Both the position numbers and the translations under genes were made by a program. A stretch of DNA of 50,698 bases. Source: Treponema sp. (GTDB taxonomy: Bacteria > Spirochaetota > Spirochaetia > Treponematales > Breznakiellaceae). Each line of letters begins with the position of its first letter. Position 1 is the stretch's first letter. The notes beneath the pieces were generated by a model that worked only from the letters and a program-made list of their open reading frames with translations, was not told the origin of the DNA and searched no databases. Location of the stretch: NCBI GenBank assembly GCA_031278095.1, contig JAITLC010000094.1, forward strand, positions 1 to 50,698, in the 5' to 3' direction. Positions 32,044-40,590 of this stretch are shown in pieces.

Positions 32044-34088
32044 ACTCTCCTCCGGCCTACTTCGACATTGTCTTTGATATCCCCGGCGATCTGCGTTTCA
32101 GTTACCATATAGATCCCAAGGGAGAAGCAGCGGTAGGCAAGAGGGCTGTCGTACCCTTCGGCCGGCGGGAAAGTACCGGTTACATCGCGGCAAGCCGGGA
32201 AAGTCCTCCGGAAGGCATAAAAGAGATCAAGGATATCCGCCGGGTGGTGGATAAAGAAGCGATTTTTGATGAACGGGACATGGCTCTGGCTCAATGGGTG
32301 GCCGGCTACTACCTCTGCGGCTTTGGCCAGGCGCTCTCCGCCATGATTCCCTCGGGCCGCCGGGAAGCCTCATATTCGGTCTTTGCCGGTGAAGAAGAGA
32401 TCCCCCCGGCGCCTCTGGAAATGTCTGTAGAGCAGCGGAAAGCCATGGACGCCATCACGGAGGAAAACCCGGCGGCCGCTACCTTCTACCTCTTCGGGAT
32501 CACCGGTTCGGGAAAGACCGAGGTCTTTCTCCGCTCCGCAGAATATTTTATGAACCGGGGCAAGGGCGTAATATACCTTGTACCGGAAATTTCCTTGACA
32601 CATCAGACTGCGGAGGCCATAGGAAAACGCTTCGGTTCTGCCGCCGCCACCTTCCACTCCCGCATGAGCCCGGCGGCCCGCTTTACCGAATGGATGCGCA
32701 TACGCCGGGAGGAAGTACGGATTGTGGTGGGCCCCCGGAGCGCCGTGTTTGCGCCCATCAGGAATCTGGGGCTTATCATCATTGATGAAGAACACGACGG
32801 TTCCTACAAGTCGGAAAACACTCCCCGCTATCACGCACGGCAAGTAGCCATGCACCGTTCCCGAACTGAAGGAGCCCGCCTCGTGATGGGTTCCGCCACC
32901 CCCTCGGCGGAAGCCTGGGAAATAATGCACAAGCCGGCACAGACGGCATTGTACAATCAACTTCCTTATGCCGGCCGGCCGGAAGGAAGCATGGGCGCCT
33001 CCCCTTCCCCGTCCATACTACGGCTGGATCTTACCCGGAGGCTTTCGGGCGGCAGCCTTCCGGAAATATACCCTGTCAGCCTGGAACACAGCGAGGGCTG
33101 CCTGAGCGATGAACTGAAAAAAGAAATACGGAAAACCGCCCACATGGGCCGGCAGAGCATACTTTTCCTCAACCGGAGGGGCTTTGCCTACTTCTACCAT
33201 TGCAGACACTGCGGTTTTGAACTCTCCTGCAAACACTGTTCGGTAAGCCTTACCTGGCACAAGAAACTGGGCAGGGCTATATGCCACTACTGCGGGTACT
33301 CGGAGATTCCCCCGCAGGCCTGTCCGAACTGCGGTTCTCTTGAGGCCGGTTTTACCGGTTTCGGCACGGAACTTATCGAGGAAGAGGTGAGCCGGACTTT
33401 TCCCGATCTCCGCATCCGCCGGGCCGATTCGGATACCACAAGCCGTAAGGGCAGCCTTGAAGAAACCCTGGATCTCTTCCGTGCAGGGGCATTCGATATT
33501 CTGCTGGGCACCCAGATGGTCGCCAAGGGCCTTAACTTTCCCGGAGTACGGCTGGTGGGGGTAATTCTTGCGGATACAGGACTCCAGCTCCCCGATTTCC
33601 GGGCCGCCGAGCGGACTTTTTCACTTCTGGTACAGGTTTCCGGCAGGGCAGGCCGTTATTTTCCCGACGGCAAGGTGATTGTCCAGACTTTCCGGCCAAA
33701 GGATCCTGCAATACTGCGGGCCTGCGCCCTGGATGTGGACGGTTTTTTTAAGGCCGAACTTGCCCAACGGAAGCTTCTGGGCTTCCCCCCCTATTCCCGG
33801 CTTATCAGGTTTACCGCCCGTTCCAGGGACGAAGAGCGCGCCGAAAAGGCCATCAGCTTTGCCGCACATACGGCCCTGCAGTCCCTGCCCAAGGGAGCCG
33901 ATATTCTGGGCCCCGCAGAGTGTCCCATCAGCCTCCGTTCAGGCTATTACCGCAAACAGCTTTTCTTAAGGGGGCCTGCCATGGGGGCGCTGCACGCGCT
34001 GACCCGGAGGGTTATGGAAGTATACACTAAACAGAAGGACTCCAAGGTTTATATGGAAGTAGATGTAGACCCGGTGAATCTATTATAG
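32040..34088 (+). CDS. priA: Primosomal replication helicase PriA
   Basis: PriA restarts stalled forks by recognising D-loops and loading the replicative helicase. The 682-residue product has the 3' DNA-binding domain (about 1-110), Walker A GITGSGKTE, the DEEH box IIDEEHDGS, and a zinc domain with CRHCGFELSCKHC and CHYCG plus CPNCGS (eight cysteines), then the motif V-VI region with QVSGRAGR. The start is TTG at 32040, overlapping the glycosylase stop, so the two are one unit. Both act in DNA repair and restart. A 35-bp palindrome follows. Confidence 0.96.
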   Translation: MNSPPAYFDIVFDIPGDLRFSYHIDPKGEAAVGKRAVVPFGRRESTGYIAASRESPPEGIKEIKDIRRVVDKEAIFDERDMALAQWVAGYYLCGFGQALSAMIPSGRREASYSVFAGEEEIPPAPLEMSVEQRKAMDAITEENPAAATFYLFGITGSGKTEVFLRSAEYFMNRGKGVIYLVPEISLTHQTAEAIGKRFGSAAATFHSRMSPAARFTEWMRIRREEVRIVVGPRSAVFAPIRNLGLIIIDEEHDGSYKSENTPRYHARQVAMHRSRTEGARLVMGSATPSAEAWEIMHKPAQTALYNQLPYAGRPEGSMGASPSPSILRLDLTRRLSGGSLPEIYPVSLEHSEGCLSDELKKEIRKTAHMGRQSILFLNRRGFAYFYHCRHCGFELSCKHCSVSLTWHKKLGRAICHYCGYSEIPPQACPNCGSLEAGFTGFGTELIEEEVSRTFPDLRIRRADSDTTSRKGSLEETLDLFRAGAFDILLGTQMVAKGLNFPGVRLVGVILADTGLQLPDFRAAERTFSLLVQVSGRAGRYFPDGKVIVQTFRPKDPAILRACALDVDGFFKAELAQRKLLGFPPYSRLIRFTARSRDEERAEKAISFAAHTALQSLPKGADILGPAECPISLRSGYYRKQLFLRGPAMGALHALTRRVMEVYTKQKDSKVYMEVDVDPVNLL

Positions 34089-34100
34089 CGGCTGCCTTTA

Positions 34101-34135
34101 GGGAAACCCTGATTTATCATAAATCAGGGTTTCCC
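34101..34135. terminator. 35-bp palindrome after priA
   Basis: GGGAAACCCTGATTTAT and its exact inverse around one central base: a 17-bp perfect stem 12 bp after the priA stop. No T run follows. The outer arm GGGAAAC and inner CTGATT relate it to family B. Probably terminates or stabilises the priA transcript. Confidence 0.65.
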
Positions 34136-34202
34136 CGGACATACCCCGATTCGAAGATTGGTTTACAACTTTTTTAAATGGTACTGATTTTAACCGGGGC
34201 AA

Positions 34203-34300
34203 GCGGGGTATGGACCCCGCCTTCCAATAAAGAACCCAGGAGCAAGCTCCTGGGTATCTTCGTTCTATAAGGTATGGATTGTATGCCTGGGTTCATACCC
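34203..34300. repeat. Cluster of short palindromes and a family C fragment
   Basis: GCGGGGT with ACCCCGC (34203-34220), ACCCAGGAGC with GCTCCTGGGT (34234-34255, perfect with AA centre) and a 16-bp copy GCCTGGGTTCATACCC (34285-34300) of the left inverted repeat. No gene is seen from 34136 to 34366 apart from these. Confidence 0.65.
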
Positions 34301-34330
34301 GCAAACGAAAACTGTTACGAAATTGAAACC

Positions 34331-34370
34331 GGAGCAAGCTCCGGAGTATGAACCCGGGCCTGCGAATCAA
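34331..34370 (-). repeat. Right copy of the 40-bp inverted repeat (family C)
   Basis: Inverted relative to 30884-30923, 38 of 40 bases the same. It begins GGAGCAAGCTCC and contains the stop codon of the bacteriohemerythrin gene, so that gene's last codons are in repeat DNA. Confidence 0.8.
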
Positions 34371-34771
34371 CTGCGGGCTTTAAGGTGGGCGGCGAGCTTG
34401 AGATCCTGCACCTTGATGTGCGTTACCAGCCAGTCTCCGATTTTACTTTTAACCTCGCCGAGCAGCCCGGGGGAAGCGCCTTTCATAATCATTTGAACGG
34501 ACAGATCCCGAACATCTTTTTTGAATTTTTCGTGCAACTGTCTGTGGTTCTCAAAATCGGGATAATTGTATTTTTGCTGGATCTTTTCTTCGTCAAAAAA
34601 ATGTTTTATCGTATACTCTGTCAAAAAGTCCAGGCTCTTTTTCAGCTCCTCGATTCCTTTTCCCTGATCACAGGTCCTGAGCAAGTCGTTGACAGCTTTG
34701 AACAACTGTTTATGCTGTTCGTCTATCATCTCGTGGCCTGTTTCCAGGCTGGCATCCCACAAGTATTCCAT
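34367..34771 (-). CDS. Bacteriohemerythrin
   Basis: A small non-heme di-iron oxygen-binding protein. The 134-residue product shows the ligand pattern: His in TGHEMIDEQHKQL (two His and Glu), His-Phe-x-x-Glu-Glu in KHFFDEEK, His-x-x-x-His in ENHRQLHEKF, and the final His/Asp in THIKVQD. Length and four-helix content fit. The start has an AAGGAGG element four bases before the ATG; a longer start at 34801 is in-frame but lies upstream of this strong site. In an anaerobe it may scavenge or sense oxygen. It has its own sigma-70 promoter and stands alone on the minus strand. Confidence 0.92.
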   Translation of the reverse strand: MEYLWDASLETGHEMIDEQHKQLFKAVNDLLRTCDQGKGIEELKKSLDFLTEYTIKHFFDEEKIQQKYNYPDFENHRQLHEKFKKDVRDLSVQMIMKGASPGLLGEVKSKIGDWLVTHIKVQDLKLAAHLKARS

Positions 34772-34802
34772 GATCACCTCCTTCGACTTTCTATACGACA
34801 AT

Positions 34803-34831
34803 ACTATACTTCAGTGAAGGGAAAAAGTCAA
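34803..34831 (-). promoter_or_regulatory. Sigma-70 promoter of the bacteriohemerythrin gene
   Basis: On the minus strand: TTGACT, 17 bases, TATAGT. Five of six bases match the consensus in each hexamer. Predicted leader about 25 nt. Confidence 0.7.
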
Positions 34832-34879
34832 TTATCATAATGTAACATCGCCGGGCTTGTATTAAACCGCAATAATAAT

Positions 34880-35176
34880 GTTTCCCTCCCGAAACTCCGG
34901 CATTTCCGCGGGACTGGTGATAAACATAGTCCGGTGCTCCGGTGGAAAGATGGGCGTAGCCTTCATTCTTGAAGCCGATGGGGTTCGCCCTGGTAACAAT
35001 GTAGGTAAGTCCCCGGAAAAACATCATCCCGGCAGGGGTAACAATGAAGGCGGGGATCTTTGCGTAGGCTATCCGTACACCCTGGAAGGCGCCGATGGCA
35101 AGACCCATGACAGCAGAAAAGCCGCCGCGGAGAACAGCCCGAAAACAGCAATGCCCGCCCTGAGTAAATTCCTCAT
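34880..35176 (-). pseudogene. Broken sugar ABC-transporter permease (ribose/galactose type)
   Basis: Reading the minus strand from the ATG at 35176 gives MRNLLRAGIAVFGLFSAAAF, then the frame shifts near 35108 to VMGLAIGAFQGVRIAYAKIP followed by AFIVTPAGMMFFRGLTYIVT. The second part matches the permease core of sugar ABC importers (RbsC/MglC/XylH), whose usual wording is IPAFIVTLAGM-x-RGL. The remainder fades after IGFKNEGYAHL. A full permease needs about 320 residues, so this is a remnant with at least one frameshift and large deletions. It lies upstream of the bacteriohemerythrin promoter. No matching ABC partners are nearby. Confidence 0.65.
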
Positions 35177-35207
35177 GAGAAAGGCATAGCAGAAAATTTG
35201 ACGGCTG

Positions 35208-36878
35208 TCACCGTTTTTTAACAAGATACATGGGTTTGAAACACGCCCCCAGGCTCAGCTCAAAGCCCTGTTCCAGCCTGCCGTCCTCGTGGGCGTAGTT
35301 CCGTACCGTCTGGTATGCGGGCCTGATATACACCCTGAGCCATTTTTCGGGAGTCCAGGAACCTTCAACAGTAATTCTGTGGCTGACCGCCGCCGTTCCC
35401 GAGGGGCTTGTCTTCTCCGTCTCTTCCCTGCTGTTGGAATAGAATTCGTTCCCCGGCAGTTCAAAGATCGAGGGACTGGAATTTTCCCCCTGGGCAAGAC
35501 AGAGGTAGGAAAGCTTTACGAACCACGCTTCCGCTTCATAGCCTCCCCAGATTGTACCGGCAATGCTGTCGGGCCCGAAGGGGGAGCCAACCCATTCCCG
35601 TACGGGCGGGTTACTCACCTCCAGGGATTCCCGGTAGTAAGACCAGCCGCGGCCTGAAAGGATGTACATATAGGGATACGTATAGATCCCCTCAAGGCCG
35701 AAGCTGAGGTATCCTGATCCCAGCGGAAGTTTCCCCTCATACCCTGCCTGAAAAGCCATCCCGTCGGGAACCGTAGAATTGCCGTTTTTACGTTCACTGG
35801 GTATCTCGAACTGATTCATTGCATAAAGACCGTAGAACCTGCCGTGCCTCCAGGGCCGAGCGTCGAAGTAAAGCCCCAACAGGGAACCGATTCGGGAATT
35901 ACGCTCCTTGTAGTTGTCATTGGAACCTTCAACCTGCACATTGTAGCCGTCGTAGCTTTCCCATGCGGTAAAGCCGTGGTAGATAGCGGCAGGATTAAAG
36001 TAGCGGAGTTCAAGCGGGGCGTTTACCATTACCCCTTCAATAAGAGAAACATTAACCCTGTTAAATATTTGAATTTGAAAATGGTGGAGATAGAGATACT
36101 TCAGTACCTCAAGCTGCAGGACTTCTGCGGAGTAGGCAATCCAGGGAGAATAGAAATTGAGAGCGGCAAAACTCGTACCCCTCATGGTATCCGAAAGAAT
36201 GATGCTCCCCGTTTCCGTACGGCCGGCCTGGTTATCCCCCAGTCCCAGCCTGAAGTTGACGCCGAATTTTTTGCTGAAAGGGAAACCGGCGCTGATATAG
36301 GCAAACTTGGGCATGTTGGTGTCTATGGGCTGGACACCGTCAATGATCTTGTCCAGGGGAAAGTTGAAGTAGTTGTCATGGGCATTGGAAAGCATACGGT
36401 TTTCGCCAAAGTACACATCCGTTTCCAGGGCAACATAAGAGGCAAGGCCAAAACGTACCGGCAGGCTGATAAAAGGTTCCCTTTCGTAACGGTCATAGAT
36501 CCAGGGCAGGGCCTCATTGGTCTTGTAGTAGATCTCAGGCTGAAGGGCCGGATCAACGGCAAAACTTAAAACATCGTTTTTGAGGGAAAAGGAACCGTCC
36601 CCATTCAGATACTCAAGGGTACTGTCGTAGAGAGCGCGGCCCGGCGCAGAAAGACTGTCTCTGTCAAGAGCTTCAAGAATCTGAAGGGCCCCGGCCGCGG
36701 TAATAAGAGAGCCGTCGCCGAAGACCTTTGCCTCTTCCATGCTGAGGGAAGTCAGAGCATCGTAAACCGGGTCTCCGCTCCGGAGAATCTTCTGGGCGGG
36801 AAGCGAATACAGATTCGCCCCGGTTGTTGCAAGTAAAAAAAACAGCGGGAAAACTTGTTTCCGCAGAATTGCTGCCAT
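35208..36878 (-). CDS. Outer-membrane beta-barrel protein, paralogue 1
   Basis: Not a named family I can give. The product (556 residues from ATG 36878, GGAG six bases upstream; an ATG at 36890 overlaps the previous gene) has a signal peptide ending near LYSLPAQ, an N-terminal Leu/Asp helical region (about 25-110) and then many alternating aromatic strands, as in 16-18-strand barrels. Segments shared with the neighbour: GSIILSDTM, EGVMVNAPLELRYFNP, GSPFGPDSIAGTIWGGY and RNYAHEDGRLEQGFELSL. It is likely an outer-membrane porin or assembly barrel of spirochaete type. It follows paralogue 2 with slight overlap, so both are one operon. Confidence 0.75.
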   Translation of the reverse strand: MAAILRKQVFPLFFLLATTGANLYSLPAQKILRSGDPVYDALTSLSMEEAKVFGDGSLITAAGALQILEALDRDSLSAPGRALYDSTLEYLNGDGSFSLKNDVLSFAVDPALQPEIYYKTNEALPWIYDRYEREPFISLPVRFGLASYVALETDVYFGENRMLSNAHDNYFNFPLDKIIDGVQPIDTNMPKFAYISAGFPFSKKFGVNFRLGLGDNQAGRTETGSIILSDTMRGTSFAALNFYSPWIAYSAEVLQLEVLKYLYLHHFQIQIFNRVNVSLIEGVMVNAPLELRYFNPAAIYHGFTAWESYDGYNVQVEGSNDNYKERNSRIGSLLGLYFDARPWRHGRFYGLYAMNQFEIPSERKNGNSTVPDGMAFQAGYEGKLPLGSGYLSFGLEGIYTYPYMYILSGRGWSYYRESLEVSNPPVREWVGSPFGPDSIAGTIWGGYEAEAWFVKLSYLCLAQGENSSPSIFELPGNEFYSNSREETEKTSPSGTAAVSHRITVEGSWTPEKWLRVYIRPAYQTVRNYAHEDGRLEQGFELSLGACFKPMYLVKKR

Positions 36879-36880
36879 AT

Positions 36881-38542
36881 TTATCTCCATACCTTAAGTC
36901 CCTCTTCCTTTCCGTAACGGGCATGAATAATGTTCGGGGCAATCCTCACCGAAAGGCTCCCCTCAAAACCGTGTTCCAGTCTGTCTTGCCGGTGGGCATA
37001 GTTCTGCACCACCGAATAGCCCAGCATCAACTGAAGGCTGAGCCAATCCCTGGGAGACCATGCCGCCTTTACACTCGGCTGCCATGTGTAGTACGCAATC
37101 CCCGTGGGGCTGAAGAGAAACACCTCGTCGTGGTTTTTGGTACGCCAGGGATGGTAGGTGTCGGTATCAAAAATATCGAGACCTGAACGCTCTCCGCCGG
37201 CTCTGAACAGAAAGTTCCCTGTAAGCGACCATGAAACGGTTTTGTAGCCTCCCCAGAGGGCGGCGGCCGCGGAGTCGGGGCCGAAGGGACTTCCCGTCCA
37301 GTTGCGGATCGAACCGCTTTTTGCGGTCTCCGGTTTATAGAAAGACCAGCGGCTGTCTTTGGAAACATAGAAGAAGGGTGAATTGTAAACTCCTTCGGCG
37401 CCGAGGAGCCAGTATCCGCCGGCATAGGGAAACTGGAATTCCGTACCGAGCTGAAAACCCATGCTGTCCGCACGGAGCGCTTCAGGATTATCCTTTCTCT
37501 CCTGGGGGGTCTGCAGTTCATTCAGGGCCCAGAGCGCGTAGAGACGGATATTGCTTACCGGTTCAAATTCAACCTTGGCCGCAAAAAAACTTGCCACACG
37601 GGAATCTTCATCATCAATAAACTGATCCGGATCGCCGCGGTTGTACTCACCGTATTCCGAATACGCGGCCAAACTGTGATAGATCATCACCGGATTGAGG
37701 AAACGGAGTTCCGGAGGAGCGTTTACCATAAGCCCTTCAAGATAGGAGATGGTAAAACGCCGCAGTAGTCTGGCCTCCAGTGTGTGATAGTAAAAGTACT
37801 TGTCCATGGAAAGCTGCATTATGTTGGAAGTCCAGGCGATGACAGGGGAGTAGAGGCTGAACTTTCCGTAACTGATATCCTTCATGTAATCCGAAAGGAT
37901 GATGCTTCCCGTATGGGTATCGCCGTAAAATTCTTCCCCGATTCCCATCCTGAACTGGACGCCGATCTTTTCCGTAAAAGGGTAGCCCAGGGCAAGGTAT
38001 GCCCGGCGGGGCATATTGTAGTTGGTATCCGGCAGGGGGAAGTTGGTGTAGTTGTCATCTTTATAAATCGTGTTATAGTTCTGGGCGGCTTCAAAATCCA
38101 GTTCCAGTGTTACCCAGGGGGAAACCGATATGGCTGCGGGAATGACAATGAAAGGACTGCGATCCCGGTTTGTGGTGATCCAGTCGATGTTTTTGTTGCT
38201 GCGGACATAGAATTCAGTCTGAACGGCCGGCCAGCCATCAATAGCCAGAGGCCCGTATTCAAAGGACACCGGGGAAGGGCCGTCAAGCCAGGAGCGGAGT
38301 TTTTCGTAAAGCTCCCTGCCGCTTTCCGAAAGGGTCTCGGCATCAAGGTCTGCCAGCATGGCCTGAAACTGGACAACGGAAAGGGCATAGCTTGAAAAAA
38401 ACAGGGTATGCTGTTCCATGGAGAGGGTTTTAAGGGCCTCATAGGGCCATTCCCCCGGATAGACAAGCTTCTGGGCAGGCAGGGCGCCGAGTAATGCTGT
38501 ATAAAAAAGGTACAAAAAGACAAGTATATTGCATTTTCTCAT
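36881..38542 (-). CDS. Outer-membrane beta-barrel protein, paralogue 2
   Basis: A 553-residue relative of the previous entry, with signal peptide MRKCNILVFLYLFYTALLGA followed by LPAQ, and the shared motifs GSIILSDYM, EGLMVNAPPELRFLNP, GSPFGPDSAAAALWGGY and QNYAHRQDRLEHGFEGSL. The N-terminal helical region begins YEALKTLSMEQ, close to YDALTSLSMEE in paralogue 1. No Shine-Dalgarno is visible: ten A/T-rich bases precede the ATG. A promoter just upstream predicts a leader of about 5 nt, so the message may be leaderless. A third, more distant family member is divergent. Confidence 0.75.
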   Translation of the reverse strand: MRKCNILVFLYLFYTALLGALPAQKLVYPGEWPYEALKTLSMEQHTLFFSSYALSVVQFQAMLADLDAETLSESGRELYEKLRSWLDGPSPVSFEYGPLAIDGWPAVQTEFYVRSNKNIDWITTNRDRSPFIVIPAAISVSPWVTLELDFEAAQNYNTIYKDDNYTNFPLPDTNYNMPRRAYLALGYPFTEKIGVQFRMGIGEEFYGDTHTGSIILSDYMKDISYGKFSLYSPVIAWTSNIMQLSMDKYFYYHTLEARLLRRFTISYLEGLMVNAPPELRFLNPVMIYHSLAAYSEYGEYNRGDPDQFIDDEDSRVASFFAAKVEFEPVSNIRLYALWALNELQTPQERKDNPEALRADSMGFQLGTEFQFPYAGGYWLLGAEGVYNSPFFYVSKDSRWSFYKPETAKSGSIRNWTGSPFGPDSAAAALWGGYKTVSWSLTGNFLFRAGGERSGLDIFDTDTYHPWRTKNHDEVFLFSPTGIAYYTWQPSVKAAWSPRDWLSLQLMLGYSVVQNYAHRQDRLEHGFEGSLSVRIAPNIIHARYGKEEGLKVWR

Positions 38543-38553
38543 TTTTTTAATTA

Positions 38554-38582
38554 GTATTAAAAAAAATTGGGGTTCATGTCAA
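38554..38582 (-). promoter_or_regulatory. Promoter of the outer-membrane barrel pair
   Basis: On the minus strand: TTGACA (perfect), 17 bases including a T8 run, TAATAC. The start would fall near 38547, about five bases before the ATG at 38542. Confidence 0.5.
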
Positions 38583-38628
38583 TGACCTTAAAGGGAAGCA
38601 GTATTGCTGTACACGCCGGAGGATTCAA

Positions 38629-40551
38629 TTGAGTATTCACAGAACACGGGCTTTTGTTTTCCGAATAATCATGTTTTTTACGGTTCTCGTCCTGAACACG
38701 CGCCTGCACGCCCAGTCCCATGTTTCAGTTTCACTGGAAGATCCTGTCTATGCGATTCTTGAAAATGCCCGGATCCGGGGGCTTCTCCTTCCCATGCCGG
38801 GAGCAAAGCCCTATACCCGCAACCAGGTTCTTGCCGCAATTGACAGTATTACTGCGTCCGATTCGGATCTTTTAAGCGATACGGAAAGGCGGATTCTCGA
38901 AAACACCAGGAAGAAGTACTCCCGTTCCGAAGCGGGTATTGACTGGCAGAAAGGCGCCTATACGATTGACATGCCGGTAAGCCCCCTCAATATTCCGTGG
39001 AATACGGATATAGGCGCCGGCGGACGGTTTTCCCTGGCAAGCGCTGTTTATTCGGGCGACAGGGATAATGCTATAGCTACCGATAATCTTATTACTGTTT
39101 ATACAACCGGAGATGTGGGCCAATCTTTTTCCTACGGTTTTATTTTTATAGGACACCTCACTCTGGCTCCCCGGCGGCTTTTGGGAGAAGACTACAACAC
39201 CTTTTATGACGGTTTTACCGACGATCCTGTCAAGGGACACTTCAACCGGAAGATGAAAATCTGGGACGAACCTGACGCGTATATTCCCTACACATACCGC
39301 AAATACTGGGACGGCGCCGTTTTCTTCCCCGCCGAAATTGACGCCGGCGGCTTTCAGCCCTGGCCCGATAAATTTTCCATAGCCCCCCACTTTCTGGGTG
39401 AAATGTCGGGAGGCCTCTTTTCCGATGTAATCACGTGGCGTTTCGGCAGAATGCGCCGGGAATGGGCCTCCATGGCGGAAGGCCGCAGCATTGTTTTTAA
39501 CGGTACCGCCCAGCCCTTTGTGGCAATCGAAACAAGTTTCAATCCGGTTTACTGGTTCAGCGCCTCCGCCATAACGGGAGCGCTGGAGTATGATTTCCTG
39601 GATGATCTAAAGACCTCCGCCTGGGCTTCGCAGAATCTCTTCTCCATGGAAATGGTAGAATACAACTTCCGCAATTTCCTCCATGCCAGTATCGGTACCA
39701 ATGTTGTCTATGCCAAGCGTTTTGAACCGGGGTATATTTTCCCGGTAATAAATAACTTTCTCTACCAGGACAGCGTCGGGGATTTCGACAACATGGGACT
39801 CTTCGCAAATCTCAGGCTCCAGAGTCCCGGAATCGGAAGTTTCTGGTTTTCCTTTTTCGGCGACGACATAGATCCCGGCATGATAACGGATGTGTTTAAA
39901 TATGACCGCCAGACCTTTGCCATGCAGGCGGGAAGCAAAATTGTTATCCCGTGGCTGCCCTTTGCTTCCGCTTCCCTCTTATACACAAAGATCGAGCCTT
40001 ATACCTATACCCATCATCGTCTCTTTGTCCCCTGGTACAATCCCGGTTACGAGAATGAGCCCATGCCGATGGAAAGCAAGTACAGCAGTATGGGTACACC
40101 ACTGGGGTACTACCTCAAGCCCAATTCCGATGAACTTCTCTTCCGCGTAGATGCAATGCCCGCGGTAAACACCAAGGCCCATTTCCAGTACCAGATGATC
40201 CGCCACGGAGCGGAATACGGTTCCGGCCAGGTGGACGGGAGTTCATGGTTTTCAGAACTGGACGCCGACGGAGACAACCGGAGAAATAAACCTGAGTTGA
40301 AAAAATTCTTTCTCGGGGACGGAGCCTACCGGTGGCAGCACATCTTCCAGATCGGCGCGGATCGTACCCTGGAAAGCCTGCCGCTGCCTGTACGGATCTT
40401 CGGAAATATGGGACTTGTGTACTCCTTCTACACCAATATTGACGGAAAACCCAATTCGGGCAATGAATATTCCTGGTCGTTTATTGATACGCCTGAGTAT
40501 CCCAAATCAACAGGTTTCTATTTAAGCGTCGGCGTTGGGCTCTACCTGTAA
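38629..40551 (+). CDS. Outer-membrane beta-barrel, Wzi-like family
   Basis: The 640-residue product begins with a signal peptide ending LHAQ, then SHVSVSLEDPVYAILENARIRGLL and a short helical region (PYTRNQVLAAIDSITA), a layout seen in Wzi-type capsule-assembly barrels and in paralogues 1 and 2. Repeated aromatic strands fill the rest and the protein ends YLSVGVGLYL. The Wzi resemblance is by general pattern and should be tested. The start is TTG at 38629, with GGAGG six bases upstream. It is divergent from the barrel pair, separated by 86 bp. Confidence 0.72.
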   Translation: MSIHRTRAFVFRIIMFFTVLVLNTRLHAQSHVSVSLEDPVYAILENARIRGLLLPMPGAKPYTRNQVLAAIDSITASDSDLLSDTERRILENTRKKYSRSEAGIDWQKGAYTIDMPVSPLNIPWNTDIGAGGRFSLASAVYSGDRDNAIATDNLITVYTTGDVGQSFSYGFIFIGHLTLAPRRLLGEDYNTFYDGFTDDPVKGHFNRKMKIWDEPDAYIPYTYRKYWDGAVFFPAEIDAGGFQPWPDKFSIAPHFLGEMSGGLFSDVITWRFGRMRREWASMAEGRSIVFNGTAQPFVAIETSFNPVYWFSASAITGALEYDFLDDLKTSAWASQNLFSMEMVEYNFRNFLHASIGTNVVYAKRFEPGYIFPVINNFLYQDSVGDFDNMGLFANLRLQSPGIGSFWFSFFGDDIDPGMITDVFKYDRQTFAMQAGSKIVIPWLPFASASLLYTKIEPYTYTHHRLFVPWYNPGYENEPMPMESKYSSMGTPLGYYLKPNSDELLFRVDAMPAVNTKAHFQYQMIRHGAEYGSGQVDGSSWFSELDADGDNRRNKPELKKFFLGDGAYRWQHIFQIGADRTLESLPLPVRIFGNMGLVYSFYTNIDGKPNSGNEYSWSFIDTPEYPKSTGFYLSVGVGLYL

Positions 40552-40560
40552 AAGACCGCC

Positions 40561-40575
40561 CGCCGCAAAACGGCG
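40561..40575. terminator. Small hairpin between convergent genes
   Basis: CGCCG and CGGCG, 5-bp arms, CAAAA loop, between the barrel gene stop and the mrfB stop. A weak candidate for a shared terminator. Confidence 0.3.
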
Positions 40576-40590
40576 ATTCACAATCCCCGG

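Noticed and set aside
34089-34366. CRISPR array in the repeat-rich gap
   Set aside because: The repeats are palindromic, unequal in length and irregularly spaced, without uniform spacers, and no cas genes are present.
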